64,000 nucleotides of DNA from Streptomyces sp. NBC_01294 (GTDB lineage Bacteria; Actinomycetota; Actinomycetes; Streptomycetales; Streptomycetaceae). The notes under the pieces were generated by a model. It was not told where the DNA came from. It ran no database searches and saw only the letters and a program-made list of their open reading frames with translations. Positions 15,613-25,654 of this stretch are shown here, one piece after another. Where the stretch lies: the NCBI RefSeq assembly GCF_035917235.1, contig NZ_CP108423.1:4219001-4283000 (forward strand), written 5' to 3'. Made by a program: the position numbers and the translations under genes. Positions within the stretch are counted from its first letter, which is position 1; every line of letters starts with the position of its first letter.

Positions 15613-16847
15613 GCCCGCACCTCCAGTCGTTCCAGTTCCCGGTCCGGGATCTCCGCGAGCAGCCGGAAGCGGCCGCCGCCCACCAGCCCCGCCTGCAGCG
15701 TCCCGTCCAGTGCGGCGAGCCGTTCCCGCAGCCCGGCCAGTCCCGAGCCCGGGGGCCCGGCAGGGGTGTCGGGCGCCCCGTCGTTCTCCACGACCAGCGT
15801 CACGGGACCGGTCCGCGGAGCGGTGAGGCGGATCAGGCAGCGGTGCGCGTCCCCGTGCCGCAGTACGTTCGTCGTCGCCTCGCGCACCACCCAGCCGAGT
15901 GCCGACTGGACATCGGAGGCCAGTTCGCGCCCGGCCTCGAATTCGACCCGGCAGTCCATTCCGGCCGCGCGCAGCACCCCGCGCGCACCCTCCAGCTCCA
16001 CCGCGAGATCCGCCTCCCGGTAGCCCCGCACCACGTCCCGTACCTCCCGCTGGGACTCCTGGGCGATCCGCTGCACCTCGATCATCTGCTCCACCGCCTC
16101 CGGCCGTTCGCGCCGGGCCAGCTGGACCGCCAGTTCGCTCTTGAGCGCGATCACCGCCAGGTTGCGGCCCATCACGTCGTGCAGGTCGCGGCCGAACCGC
16201 AGCCGCTCCTCCGCCACCGCGAGGCGCGCCTGGTCCTCGCGCGAGCGGTCCAGCTCGTAGACCGTGTTCAGCAGCCATCCGGAGAAGCCCCAGGTGAAGC
16301 TGAAGAACAGGCCGCCGATCAGCACCCCGACGGCGTACCCGGCGGCCTCCCCGGCCGGCATGCCCAGGGCGAGCACGGCCAGCGCCGTCGCGGCCGCCGT
16401 GGCCGGGGGGACGTAGCGCATCTTGCGCACCGACCGCAGGCACAGCACCACCGAGCCGCTCGTGAACCAGATCATCCCCGCCACCAGCGTCGGCGCCACC
16501 GAGGAGTCGGGGAGCCTTCCGGTCGCCTGCAGGACGAGGATGCCCAGGGCGGCCACGGCCGTCACGGCGGCCGTGACCACCGCCAGCCGGACCGGCCGCT
16601 CGCGCCGTCCCACGACCCAGTGCAGCGCCCTGGAGGTGAGCACCCCGCACAGCACCGCGTGGAGGCACACCACCAGGAAGAGCGAGAGGGGCACCAGGGA
16701 CGAGAACTGCCCCTTGGCGGCGACCAGCGGAAGCAGCCCGAAGGACAAGATCTCGATGGCCACGAAGAAGTGGAAGGACCCCCTGGTGTAGAGCTCGACC
16801 TTCCCCGCACTGCTGCGGTTCTTCCACCACCCCGTCAGCTTCGACAT
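15609..16847 (-). CDS. DesK/NarX-type sensor histidine kinase
   Basis: A membrane sensor kinase of 412 aa. About six hydrophobic segments fill residues ~25-185 (FFVAIEILSFGLLPL, LFLVVCLHAVL, AVVTAAVTAVAALGILVL and others). Next is the HisKA_3 dimerisation helix with the phosphorylated histidine in RFGRDLHDVMGRNLAVIALK, and a C-terminal HATPase_c domain (REATTNVLRHGDA, GSGLAGLRERLAALDG). No extracellular sensor domain is present, so it probably reads the membrane itself or its partner transporter. The ATG at 16847 is preferred to upstream GTGs, which would overlap the permease gene. Operon order is ATPase, permease, kinase, regulator. Confidence 0.94.
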   Translation of the reverse strand: MSKLTGWWKNRSSAGKVELYTRGSFHFFVAIEILSFGLLPLVAAKGQFSSLVPLSLFLVVCLHAVLCGVLTSRALHWVVGRRERPVRLAVVTAAVTAVAALGILVLQATGRLPDSSVAPTLVAGMIWFTSGSVVLCLRSVRKMRYVPPATAAATALAVLALGMPAGEAAGYAVGVLIGGLFFSFTWGFSGWLLNTVYELDRSREDQARLAVAEERLRFGRDLHDVMGRNLAVIALKSELAVQLARRERPEAVEQMIEVQRIAQESQREVRDVVRGYREADLAVELEGARGVLRAAGMDCRVEFEAGRELASDVQSALGWVVREATTNVLRHGDAHRCLIRLTAPRTGPVTLVVENDGAPDTPAGPPGSGLAGLRERLAALDGTLQAGLVGGGRFRLLAEIPDRELERLEVRA

Positions 16848-16869
16848 GTTCCCCGTCCCCCGACCCGTT

Positions 16870-17634
16870 CTAGCGGCGCGGTTCCCAGCGGAACCACCGC
16901 TGGACAGCAAACACGGTGATCACGATCCAGGCCAGCGCGCACAGCCCGGCCCCCATCAGGTCCCCTCCCTCCACGCCGCCGCTCCAGCCGGCCCGCACGA
17001 GGGTCATCACCCCGCTCAGCGGCAGCAGTTCGCACACGGAGGCCGCCAGGTCCGGCAGCGAGTCGAGCGGCATGAACAGTCCCGAGCCGAGCGCGGTCAC
17101 TAGGAACAGCGGCAGCGTGGTGATGCCCGCGGTCTCCACGTTGCGGGTGAAGGAGCTGGTCACCGCGGACATCCCGGCCAGCATCACGATGCCGGCGAGG
17201 ACGGCCGCCACGAGCAGCAGCGGGTTGCGCGGCATGCGCACGTCCAGGGCGACGGCCCCGGCCACGGCGAGGACGGCGATCTGGCCGAGCGCCAGGGCGG
17301 CGGCGGGCAGTGCGGTTCCGGCCAGGATCTCCAGGTCGTTCGCCTCGCCGGTACGCAGCCGCTTGAGGACGAGTTCCTCGCGCCGGGCGACGTAGGCGGA
17401 GACCAGGTTCATGTAGACGACGAGGATCAGCACCATGCCGATCCCGCCGGTCAGCGTGGCCTCGCCGACGGCCTGCGCGCCCTCGACCCCGCTCAGCGAG
17501 GAGCGCAGGACGAACACCATCAGCACGGGCATCAGGAAGGCCAGGGTGAGGGCGGCCCGGTTGCGCACCAGCAGGGTGAGTTCGGAGCGGCCGAGCGCGG
17601 TGAGCCGGCCGGGGTTCAGGGTCAGCGTGTTCAT
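16870..17634 (-). CDS. ABC-2 type transporter permease
   Basis: The membrane partner of the adjacent ATPase, 254 aa with about six hydrophobic helices (ALTLAFLMPVLMVFVL, GGIGMVLILVVYMNLVSAYV, ALALGQIAVLAVAGAVAL, LLLVAAVLAGIVMLAGM, TTLPLFLVTALGSGLFMPL, ALAWIVITVFAVQRWF). This is the ABC-2 exporter fold used for drugs, lipids or peptides. Its start overlaps the ATPase stop by 4 bases. The substrate cannot be read from sequence. Because a two-component pair follows in the same operon, export of a membrane-active compound or antibiotic self-protection is a fair guess. Confidence 0.93.
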   Translation of the reverse strand: MNTLTLNPGRLTALGRSELTLLVRNRAALTLAFLMPVLMVFVLRSSLSGVEGAQAVGEATLTGGIGMVLILVVYMNLVSAYVARREELVLKRLRTGEANDLEILAGTALPAAALALGQIAVLAVAGAVALDVRMPRNPLLLVAAVLAGIVMLAGMSAVTSSFTRNVETAGITTLPLFLVTALGSGLFMPLDSLPDLAASVCELLPLSGVMTLVRAGWSGGVEGGDLMGAGLCALAWIVITVFAVQRWFRWEPRR

Positions 17635-18575
17635 CGGGTCCCCGCCATCGTGCCGTCGGTGCGGTCGCCGGCGCTCCGGCGGTTCTCCGCGATCTCCAGG
17701 AAGGCCTCCTCCAGGGAGGCGGAGCGGGCGTCGAGCCCGTCCAGTTCCACACCGGACTCCCGGGCCCAGACCAGCAGTTCGGTCAGGTCGGCCTGGAGCC
17801 GGTCGGTACGGATCTCCACGCGCCGCCCGTGGGCCGCCGCGTGCAGCGCCAGCGGGAGCCGGGCCGCGGGCATCCCCTCCGGCAGGGTGAAGCGGATCCG
17901 CGCCGGCCGGGTGGCGGTCACCTCGGCCGGGGTGCCGGACAGGACGAGCTCCCCCTCGTGGAGGATCGCGAGGCGGTCCGCGAGCTCCTCGGCCTCCTCC
18001 AGGTAGTGCGTGGTCAGCAGCACCGTGGTGCCCTGCGCCCGCAGTTCCCGCACCAGGTCCCAGGTGTCCCGGCGCCCTTCGGGGTCCATGCCGGTGGTGG
18101 GTTCGTCGAGGAACAGCACCTCGGGCCGGCCGAGGAGGGCCAGGGCCAGGTCCAGGCGCCGCCGCTCACCGCCGGACAGCTGCTTGACGCGTACGGCGGA
18201 CCGCGCGGCCAGGCCGACCAGTTCCAGCACCTCCGCCGCCGGGCGGGCGCCGGTGGTGACCCCGCCCCACATCCGGACGGTCTCGGTGACCGACAGGTCG
18301 GAGGGGAAGCCGCCCTCCTGGAGCATGACGCCGGTGCGCGGGCGGACCTCGGCCCGCCGCTTGTACGGATCGAGGCCGAAGACGCGGACCTGGCCCTCGC
18401 TCGGCGCGGCCAGTCCCTCCAGCAGTTCGACGGTGGAGGTCTTGCCCGCGCCGTTGGTGCCGAGCAGGGCGAAGATCTCGCCCCGCGCCACAGAGAAGGA
18501 GACGCCTCGTACGGCCTCGAAGCCTCCGGCGTAGCCGCGGCGCAGGCCCTGGGCTTCGATCACGGTGTCAGTCAT
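17631..18575 (-). CDS. ABC transporter ATP-binding protein, drug-exporter type
   Basis: The energising subunit of an ABC-2 exporter (314 aa). Walker A is GTNGAGKTS, the signature is LSGGERRRLDLA, Walker B is VLFLDEPTTGMDPEGRR, and the H-loop follows in LLTTHYLEEAEELADR. The ~80-residue C-terminal extension is the DrrA-type regulatory tail. The first gene of the leftward operon; its promoter must lie in the ~100 bases between here and the terminator at 18680, where the AT-richer ATGACATTTGTCAG segment stands. Confidence 0.95.
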   Translation of the reverse strand: MTDTVIEAQGLRRGYAGGFEAVRGVSFSVARGEIFALLGTNGAGKTSTVELLEGLAAPSEGQVRVFGLDPYKRRAEVRPRTGVMLQEGGFPSDLSVTETVRMWGGVTTGARPAAEVLELVGLAARSAVRVKQLSGGERRRLDLALALLGRPEVLFLDEPTTGMDPEGRRDTWDLVRELRAQGTTVLLTTHYLEEAEELADRLAILHEGELVLSGTPAEVTATRPARIRFTLPEGMPAARLPLALHAAAHGRRVEIRTDRLQADLTELLVWARESGVELDGLDARSASLEEAFLEIAENRRSAGDRTDGTMAGTR

Positions 18576-18679
18576 GACCCAAGCCTCGCGGCGCCCGGAC
18601 GGGGTCGGCAGTGCGCGCTGTCATCGCCCGCGATGACATTTGTCAGGGTGTCCGCGGTCACACGCGGGAGAAAGCACGA

Positions 18680-18712
18680 AGAAGGCCCCGATCGAAATGA
18701 TCGGGGCCTTCT
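18680..18712 (-). terminator. Terminator of the second tRNA-Gly gene
   Basis: A 13-bp perfect stem GAAGGCCCCGATC with a 5-nt loop. It lies 9 bases downstream of the tRNA-Gly 3' end and separates it from the ABC operon. Confidence 0.85.
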
Positions 18713-18721
18713 CCACTACAG

Positions 18722-18794
<73 letters not shown>

Positions 18795-18866
18795 ATGCAT
18801 TGCACCGCCGGGGCGATGCGTGCATCACTCTACCCGATCCACCGTGGTGGTCGGAAAGCGATGCAG

Positions 18867-18938
18867 AGCGGGTGACAGGAATCGCACACTGCGCCTTCCC
18901 TCTGGAAGAGGGATGTTCTGCTACTGAACTACACCCGC
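18867..18938 (-). tRNA. tRNA-Gly (UCC)
   Basis: Cloverleaf with acceptor GCGGGTG/CACCCGC, anticodon loop CTTCCAG (anticodon TCC) and T arm with GTGCGATTCC. CCA is not encoded. It lies 72 bases upstream of copy 2 of tRNA-Gly(GCC) on the same strand, and the two are probably transcribed together. Confidence 0.93.
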
Positions 18939-19026
18939 ACGACCTCGGAGGCTTGGACCTGCGGTCTGGCCCCTTGGCGTGATCCACACACTAGCCGACG
19001 GATGGGGGTGCATGGCAAATCGGCCC

Positions 19027-19344
19027 TCAGTGGGCCGCGTTGTAGGCCTCGTAGATCCGCTTGGGGATGCGGCCGCGGGGCGGCACCTCGTACTGGTTGG
19101 ACCGGGCCCAGGCGCGGACGACCGCCGGGTCCGGGGCGACGGAGGTGTGCTTGAAGGCCTTCCCCGACCGGGACTGGCGGCGGCCGGCGGCCACGAACGG
19201 GGCCAGGCCGTTCCGCAGTTTCTTTGCGTTGGCGACATTGAGGTCGATCTCGTACGACTTACCGTCCAGAGCGAACACGACCGTTTCCGCCGCTTCTCCG
19301 CCATCGATGTCGTCGGAGAGCGTGACTACTACGCGCTGCGCCAC
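19027..19344 (-). CDS. lsr2: Lsr2-family nucleoid protein
   Basis: A histone-like protein that coats AT-rich DNA and silences foreign and specialised-metabolite genes. At 105 aa it has the N-terminal dimerisation domain (AQRVVVTLSDDIDGGEAAETVVFALDG, then YEIDLN) and the C-terminal DNA-binding domain with the AT-hook-like RGR in VPPRGRIPKRIYEAY. The GTG at 19344 is preceded by AAGGGA and gives the conserved start AQRVVV; longer in-frame starts lack a ribosome binding site. Streptomyces usually has two paralogs, Lsr2 and LsrL, and I cannot tell which this is with certainty. Its promoter is divergent from purSQL in an AT-rich gap. Confidence 0.92.
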   Translation of the reverse strand: MAQRVVVTLSDDIDGGEAAETVVFALDGKSYEIDLNVANAKKLRNGLAPFVAAGRRQSRSGKAFKHTSVAPDPAVVRAWARSNQYEVPPRGRIPKRIYEAYNAAH

Positions 19345-19695
19345 GGATATCGGTCCCTTCGTGCGACGTCGCCACCAGCTGACGTGCGGTGATGTCGCCT
19401 GTGTGGATGTTTCGGGGTAATGCAACTTTCATCCCGCGTTGCGAAGGGGCAAATGCCACTCGCGGTGGGTGATTCCTTTGTACCCCGATTCTCATTGCAT
19501 TGCGAAGCCCAGTTAATTCTCTCCGCGTGTCCTGCCGCAATGCCGGGTGCGAGGTTTTCCGGTGGATTTTGCGAAGCGTTGGTGGAGGTGAAACGGCCCG
19601 GTGATCGTGATCCTCGGATATCTACCCGCGTAGAAATTTTGGCCGGGTACGCTGAGGGAACCGCCTTCGCACCAACCACCACACGGGAGTGCCCG
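19345..19695. promoter_or_regulatory. Divergent lsr2/purSQL promoter region with three TTGCGAAG words
   Basis: This 351-bp gap has AT-rich stretches unusual for the window. The 8-mer TTGCGAAG occurs three times in the same orientation (19439-19446, 19500-19507, 19569-19576), at spacings of 61 and 69. That suggests a shared binding site controlling one or both flanking operons. No gene is seen. Confidence 0.5.
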
Positions 19696-19941
19696 ATGGC
19701 ACGCGTCGTAGTCGACGTCATGCTCAAGCCGGAGATCCTCGACCCCCAGGGCCAGGCGGTGCAGCGTGCGCTGCCGCGCCTGGGCTTCGAGGGGATCGCC
19801 GACGTCCGCCAGGGGAAGCGCTTCGAACTGGAGGTGGAGGGACCGGTCGACCAGGCCGCCCTCGACCGCATCCACAAGATGGCCGAAACGTTCCTCGCCA
19901 ACACCGTCATCGAAGACTTCACCGTGAAGGTCGAGGCCTGA
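19696..19941 (+). CDS. purS: FGAM synthase subunit PurS
   Basis: The small 81-aa subunit of the three-part formylglycinamidine ribonucleotide synthase, linking PurL and PurQ and shaping the ammonia tunnel. It starts [18 protein letters not shown] and ends [11 protein letters not shown], full family length. ATG 19696 has GGGAG upstream. purQ begins 2 nt after its stop. Confidence 0.97.
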   Translation: MARVVVDVMLKPEILDPQGQAVQRALPRLGFEGIADVRQGKRFELEVEGPVDQAALDRIHKMAETFLANTVIEDFTVKVEA

Positions 19942-19943
19942 CG

Positions 19944-20620
19944 GTGACCACTCGCATCGGAGTCGTCACGTTCCCCGGAACGCTCGACGACCGTGACTCG
20001 CTGCGCGCCGTCCGCCTCGCGGGGGCCGAGCCGGTCTCGCTGTGGCACCGCGACAAGGACCTGCACCAGGTCGACGCGGTCGTCCTCGCGGGCGGCTTCT
20101 CCTACGGGGACTACCTGCGCGCCGGGGCCATCTCCCGCTTCTCGCCGGTGATGGAGACCATCATTGAGCAGGCCAAGGGCGGCATGCCCGTCCTGGGCAT
20201 CTGCAACGGCTTCCAGGTCCTCACCGAGGCCCACCTGCTGCCGGGGGCGATGCTCCGGAACAACCACCTGCACTTCATCTGCCGCGACCAGAAGCTGCGG
20301 GTGGAGAACGCGGAGACCGCGTGGACCGGCGACTACACCGCCGGCCAGGAGATCTCCGTGCCGCTCAAGAACATGGACGGCCGCTACACCGCCGACGAGC
20401 GCACGCTCGACGAACTGGAGGCCGAAGGCCGAGTGGCCTTCCGCTACCTGGACGGCAACCCGAACGGTTCGCTGCGCGACATCGCCGGCATCACCAACGC
20501 CGCGGGCAACATCGTCGGCCTCATGCCGCACCCCGAGCACGCGGTCGAGCCGCTGATCGGGACGGGCCGCACCGACGGTCTCCCGTTCTTCACCTCGGTC
20601 CTGAAGAAGCTGGTCAGCGC

Positions 20621-20624
<4 letters not shown>
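19944..20624 (+). CDS. purQ: FGAM synthase glutaminase subunit PurQ
   Basis: This class I glutamine amidotransferase (226 aa) supplies ammonia to PurL. The nucleophile Cys is in [12 protein letters not shown] and the His-x-Glu pair is in [10 protein letters not shown] near the C-terminus. The start is GTG, and its stop overlaps the purL ATG by 4 bases. With PurS and PurL it converts FGAR to FGAM. Confidence 0.98.
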
Positions 20625-22870
<2,246 letters not shown>

Positions 22871-22892
22871 TCCCGCCGTTCAGAGCGCGTAC

Positions 22893-22923
22893 GAGGCCCC
22901 GTCCACCTGGTGGGCGGGGCCTC
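22893..22923 (+). terminator. Terminator after purSQL
   Basis: GAGGCCCCG pairs with CGGGGCCTC around an inner CCACC/GGTGG stem, 23 bases after the purL stop. Confidence 0.75.
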
Positions 22924-22937
22924 GGTGCCGCTCGCGC

Positions 22938-22985
22938 GCCGATGCCACCGCGCCGATGCCACCGAGCCCCGATGCCACCGCGCGC
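22938..22985. repeat. Three copies of a GATGCCACCG-type repeat
   Basis: The word CCGATGCCACCG occurs three times in a row with small spacers. It fills the gap between purL and the next gene. No function is evident. Confidence 0.55.
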
Positions 22986-23027
22986 CGCGGCCGCACGGAG
23001 CCGACGCCGCCCGGATAGGGTCACCGC

Positions 23028-23819
23028 ATGCCGCCCGCCAGGAAGAAGCCGCGCACCTACGACCCCGCCAAGATCCGTACGGCCGTCACCGCGCAGTTCG
23101 CGCATATCGCCGAAGCCGTACGCGAGTTGGGGCCCGAGCAGCTGGCGCGGCCCAGCGGGCTCGGCGAGTGGAGCGTCGCCGACCTCGCCGCGCACATCGC
23201 GTGGATCGCGGACTCGCTGGCCGGCGGCCTCGCCCGGCCGCCCGCCGTCGTCGCCGAGATCTCGCCCGTGGAGTGGCCCTTCGCCACCGCGTCCCTCGCC
23301 GGGAAGATCTCCGAGGCCGCCAGGGAAACCCTGACGGGAGCCCCGCTGCCCGAGCTGTTCGACCGGGCGGCCACCCGCATGGCCGAGGGACTCGCGGAGA
23401 ATCCGGGCGACCGCGTGCTGCACCTGTGGATCGGGGACATGACCCTGGCCGACTTCCTGGTCACCCGAACCGTGGAACTCGTGGTGCACACCGACGACCT
23501 GAACCGGGCCACCGGACTGGACGTCCCCATCGAGCGCCAGGCCCTGGCCGCCTGCACCCGGCTGCTCGCCGACGCCCTCGCGTTCAAGGCGCCGGGCGGT
23601 TCGGTCGAGGTACGGATCCCGCCCTTCGCGGTGGTCCAGTGCGTCGAGGGCCCGCGCCACACCCGCGGCACCCCGCCGAACGTGGTCGAGACCGACCCGC
23701 TGACCTGGATCCGGCTCGCGACCGGCCGTACGGCATGGGCCGAGGCACTCGACGCGGCGCAGGTCAGCGCCAGTGGGGAGCGGGCCGACCTGTCGGCGCT
23801 GCTCCCTTTGATGAGCTGA
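23028..23819 (+). CDS. Maleylpyruvate isomerase-family, mycothiol-type DinB-fold protein
   Basis: A 263-aa member of the actinobacterial family with an N-terminal DinB-like four-helix bundle (mycothiol-dependent maleylpyruvate isomerase type) and a C-terminal sterol-carrier-like part. The metal-ligand histidines would be in LGEWSVADLAAHIAWI and in TRTVELVVHTDDLNRATG. Such proteins usually act on thiol adducts or as metal-dependent transferases. No substrate can be assigned. The ATG at 23028 gives a basic N-terminus. A META-domain lipoprotein gene follows 47 nt on. Confidence 0.82.
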   Translation: MPPARKKPRTYDPAKIRTAVTAQFAHIAEAVRELGPEQLARPSGLGEWSVADLAAHIAWIADSLAGGLARPPAVVAEISPVEWPFATASLAGKISEAARETLTGAPLPELFDRAATRMAEGLAENPGDRVLHLWIGDMTLADFLVTRTVELVVHTDDLNRATGLDVPIERQALAACTRLLADALAFKAPGGSVEVRIPPFAVVQCVEGPRHTRGTPPNVVETDPLTWIRLATGRTAWAEALDAAQVSASGERADLSALLPLMS

Positions 23820-23866
23820 GCGCGGCCGTGGCGGAACCGACCGGGCACCCGGCCCGTCCCAGGGAC

Positions 23867-24676
23867 ATGCGTACCTTCCGGCACGTCCACACCCCCGCGG
23901 GGCTGGCCCTCGCCCTCGTGCTCGCCCTGGCCGGCTGCGGCCGGGCGCAGGAGAGCGGGAGCGCCGCCCTGCTCCCCGACGTCGTGGGCTCCTGGGCCGT
24001 GGAGTCCCTGACCACCGGCGGCCGCACCCTGCACGCCCCCGACGCCGCCCGCGTCGACATCGAGCAGGACGTGGCGAAGGGCAACTACGGCTGCAACGGC
24101 TTCACGGCGGCGGTCGTCCACGACGGCTCCTCCGCCCTGACCGTCACGCCCGGCGCCACGACCGCCATGGCCTGCGAGGACATGGAGTTCGAAACGGCCT
24201 TCGCGAAGCTGTTCACGGGCCGGCTGGCGATCGAACGGGGGCCCGAGCGGCTCACGTTGAAGACCGCCGACGGGAGCACCATCGCCATGACCTCGAAGCC
24301 CCCGGTCGAGGACGCCCCGCTCACCACGACCGAGTGGATCGTCGAGTCCCTGGTCAGCGGCGGGACCTCGGCGTCCCTGCCCGCCGAGGCGGCCGGCAGG
24401 GCCACGTTCACCCTCGCCCCCGACCTGACCGCGAGCGGCAGCCTCGGCTGCAACCGGTTCAGCGCCAAGGCCACCGTCGACGGGCCCACAGTCACCTTCG
24501 GGCCGCTCACCACGACCCGGATGGCCTGCGACGGTCCGGCGGGCGAGGTCGAGCGGACGCTGACCGCGCTGTTCGGCAGCGGTCCGCTCACCACGAAGAT
24601 CGAGGGCCGGACCCTGACCCTCACCGCGCCCGACGGCAAGGGCCTGACCGCCCGGGCGGCCCCGCCCGCCGCCTGA
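23867..24676 (+). CDS. META-domain (HslJ-like) lipoprotein
   Basis: A 269-aa exported lipoprotein. The signal peptide ends in the lipobox LALAGC (Cys ~residue 24). Two META domains follow, each with the GNYGCNGF / GSLGCNRF core and the TRMAC-type conserved motif (TTAMACEDMEFE and TTRMACDGPAGEVE). META domains occur in HslJ and in heat-shock or novobiocin-resistance-related proteins, but their biochemical role is not established. ATG 23867 is the only start giving an intact signal peptide. The gene probably forms a unit with the preceding isomerase-family gene. Confidence 0.88.
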   Translation: MRTFRHVHTPAGLALALVLALAGCGRAQESGSAALLPDVVGSWAVESLTTGGRTLHAPDAARVDIEQDVAKGNYGCNGFTAAVVHDGSSALTVTPGATTAMACEDMEFETAFAKLFTGRLAIERGPERLTLKTADGSTIAMTSKPPVEDAPLTTTEWIVESLVSGGTSASLPAEAAGRATFTLAPDLTASGSLGCNRFSAKATVDGPTVTFGPLTTTRMACDGPAGEVERTLTALFGSGPLTTKIEGRTLTLTAPDGKGLTARAAPPAA

Positions 24677-24774
24677 CCCGGGCCCGGGCAGCCGGGAACC
24701 CGGGGGCCCGACGGACCCGGGCCCGCCGGCGACCCGGGCCCCGGACCGGAGCGGTCCCGCGCAGGTGGGCCCGC

Positions 24775-25295
24775 TCAGCCCGGGTACGGGAGCAGCTCCG
24801 CGTTCACGCGCTCCCAGGCCGTCCGCAGCTCCGCCAGCCGCGCCGGCTCCACGCTCGCCCTGTCGGCCTGTTCGCGGACATCGGGTTGTCGGCGATCGGC
24901 TCGGCCAGCCCGCCCTTCGTACGGCCCGGATAGCGCCCGGTGTAGAGGCTGAAGCGGGTCGGCGAGCAGGTCGCGGAGCCCGAGTAGGCGTCGGTGAACC
25001 GGACGCCCTGGCGGGCCAGCCGGTCGAGGTGGGGGGTCTTGATGTGCGGGGAGCCGTAAGCGGAGAGGTCGGCCCAGCCCAGGTCGTCACCCAGGATGAA
25101 CAGGATGTTGGGCCTGCGGGCGCGCCGGCCGCGGGCGGCCCGGAATTCCCGCTCCCGGGGGCCCGCCTGCCCGCTCGCGGCGGCCTCGGAGGCCTCGGCC
25201 GGGGCGGCGCCCAGCCCCACGGCGGCAGCGGCCGCGGTCACGCCGACGGCGCCTCCGAAGGCGCGCCGGGACAGCTTGTTCTCGTACGAAGACAC
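24775..25295 (-). pseudogene. Sulfatase remnant with large internal deletion
   Basis: The N-terminal part is a normal secreted sulfatase: a twin-arginine signal (KLSRRAFGGAVG, then an Ala-rich core), NILFILGDDLGWADLSAYG with metal-ligand aspartates, and the formylglycine motif CSPTR. After residue ~150 (GGLAEPIADNP) the frame leaves the family and stops at 24804. In a shifted frame the next ~35 codons, down to 24775, read VREQADRASVEPARLAELRTAW..LLPYPG, a typical sulfatase C-terminus. Some 300 middle residues are therefore missing between the two ends, with the junction near 24890. It is a deletion-born pseudogene, not a sequencing slip. Start: GTG 25295. Confidence 0.88.
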
Positions 25296-25654
25296 AGGTA
25301 CTCCAAGGCACGGTCCGCCGGCCGGCCCCGGGCGGGCGCGGGACGGCGCGCGGCACGGCGGAGCAGGGCGGGGCGGAGCGGAAGTGAGGAAAGGAGAGGA
25401 AGAGTTGTGGCTACGCGGAACAGCGACAGATGGCGCTCGCGACACGGACCAGGTCTACGTGGCGGCGCTCGACGAGGGTGACGGTGCGGTCACCGAGAGG
25501 CTGCATGGACCGAGAGCCTGTACGAATGCCTTCGTGCATGTCAACAAGGTGATCCGAATACCGAGACGGAGGCGTGCCGTCACCCTCTGTGCTGTGACAT
25601 TTCCCGGGCGTCCCCAATTCGGACCAGTGGTCGATCTCGCCTACACTCGGAAGC
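25296..25654. other. Intergenic region upstream of purF
   Basis: This gap of 359 bp lies between the sulfatase remnant and purF. It holds a likely purF -10 (TACACT, 25642-25647) with TTCGGA as a weak -35. The -10 ends only 7 bases before the GTG start, which suggests leaderless transcription. The frames crossing it lack coding character. Confidence 0.5.
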
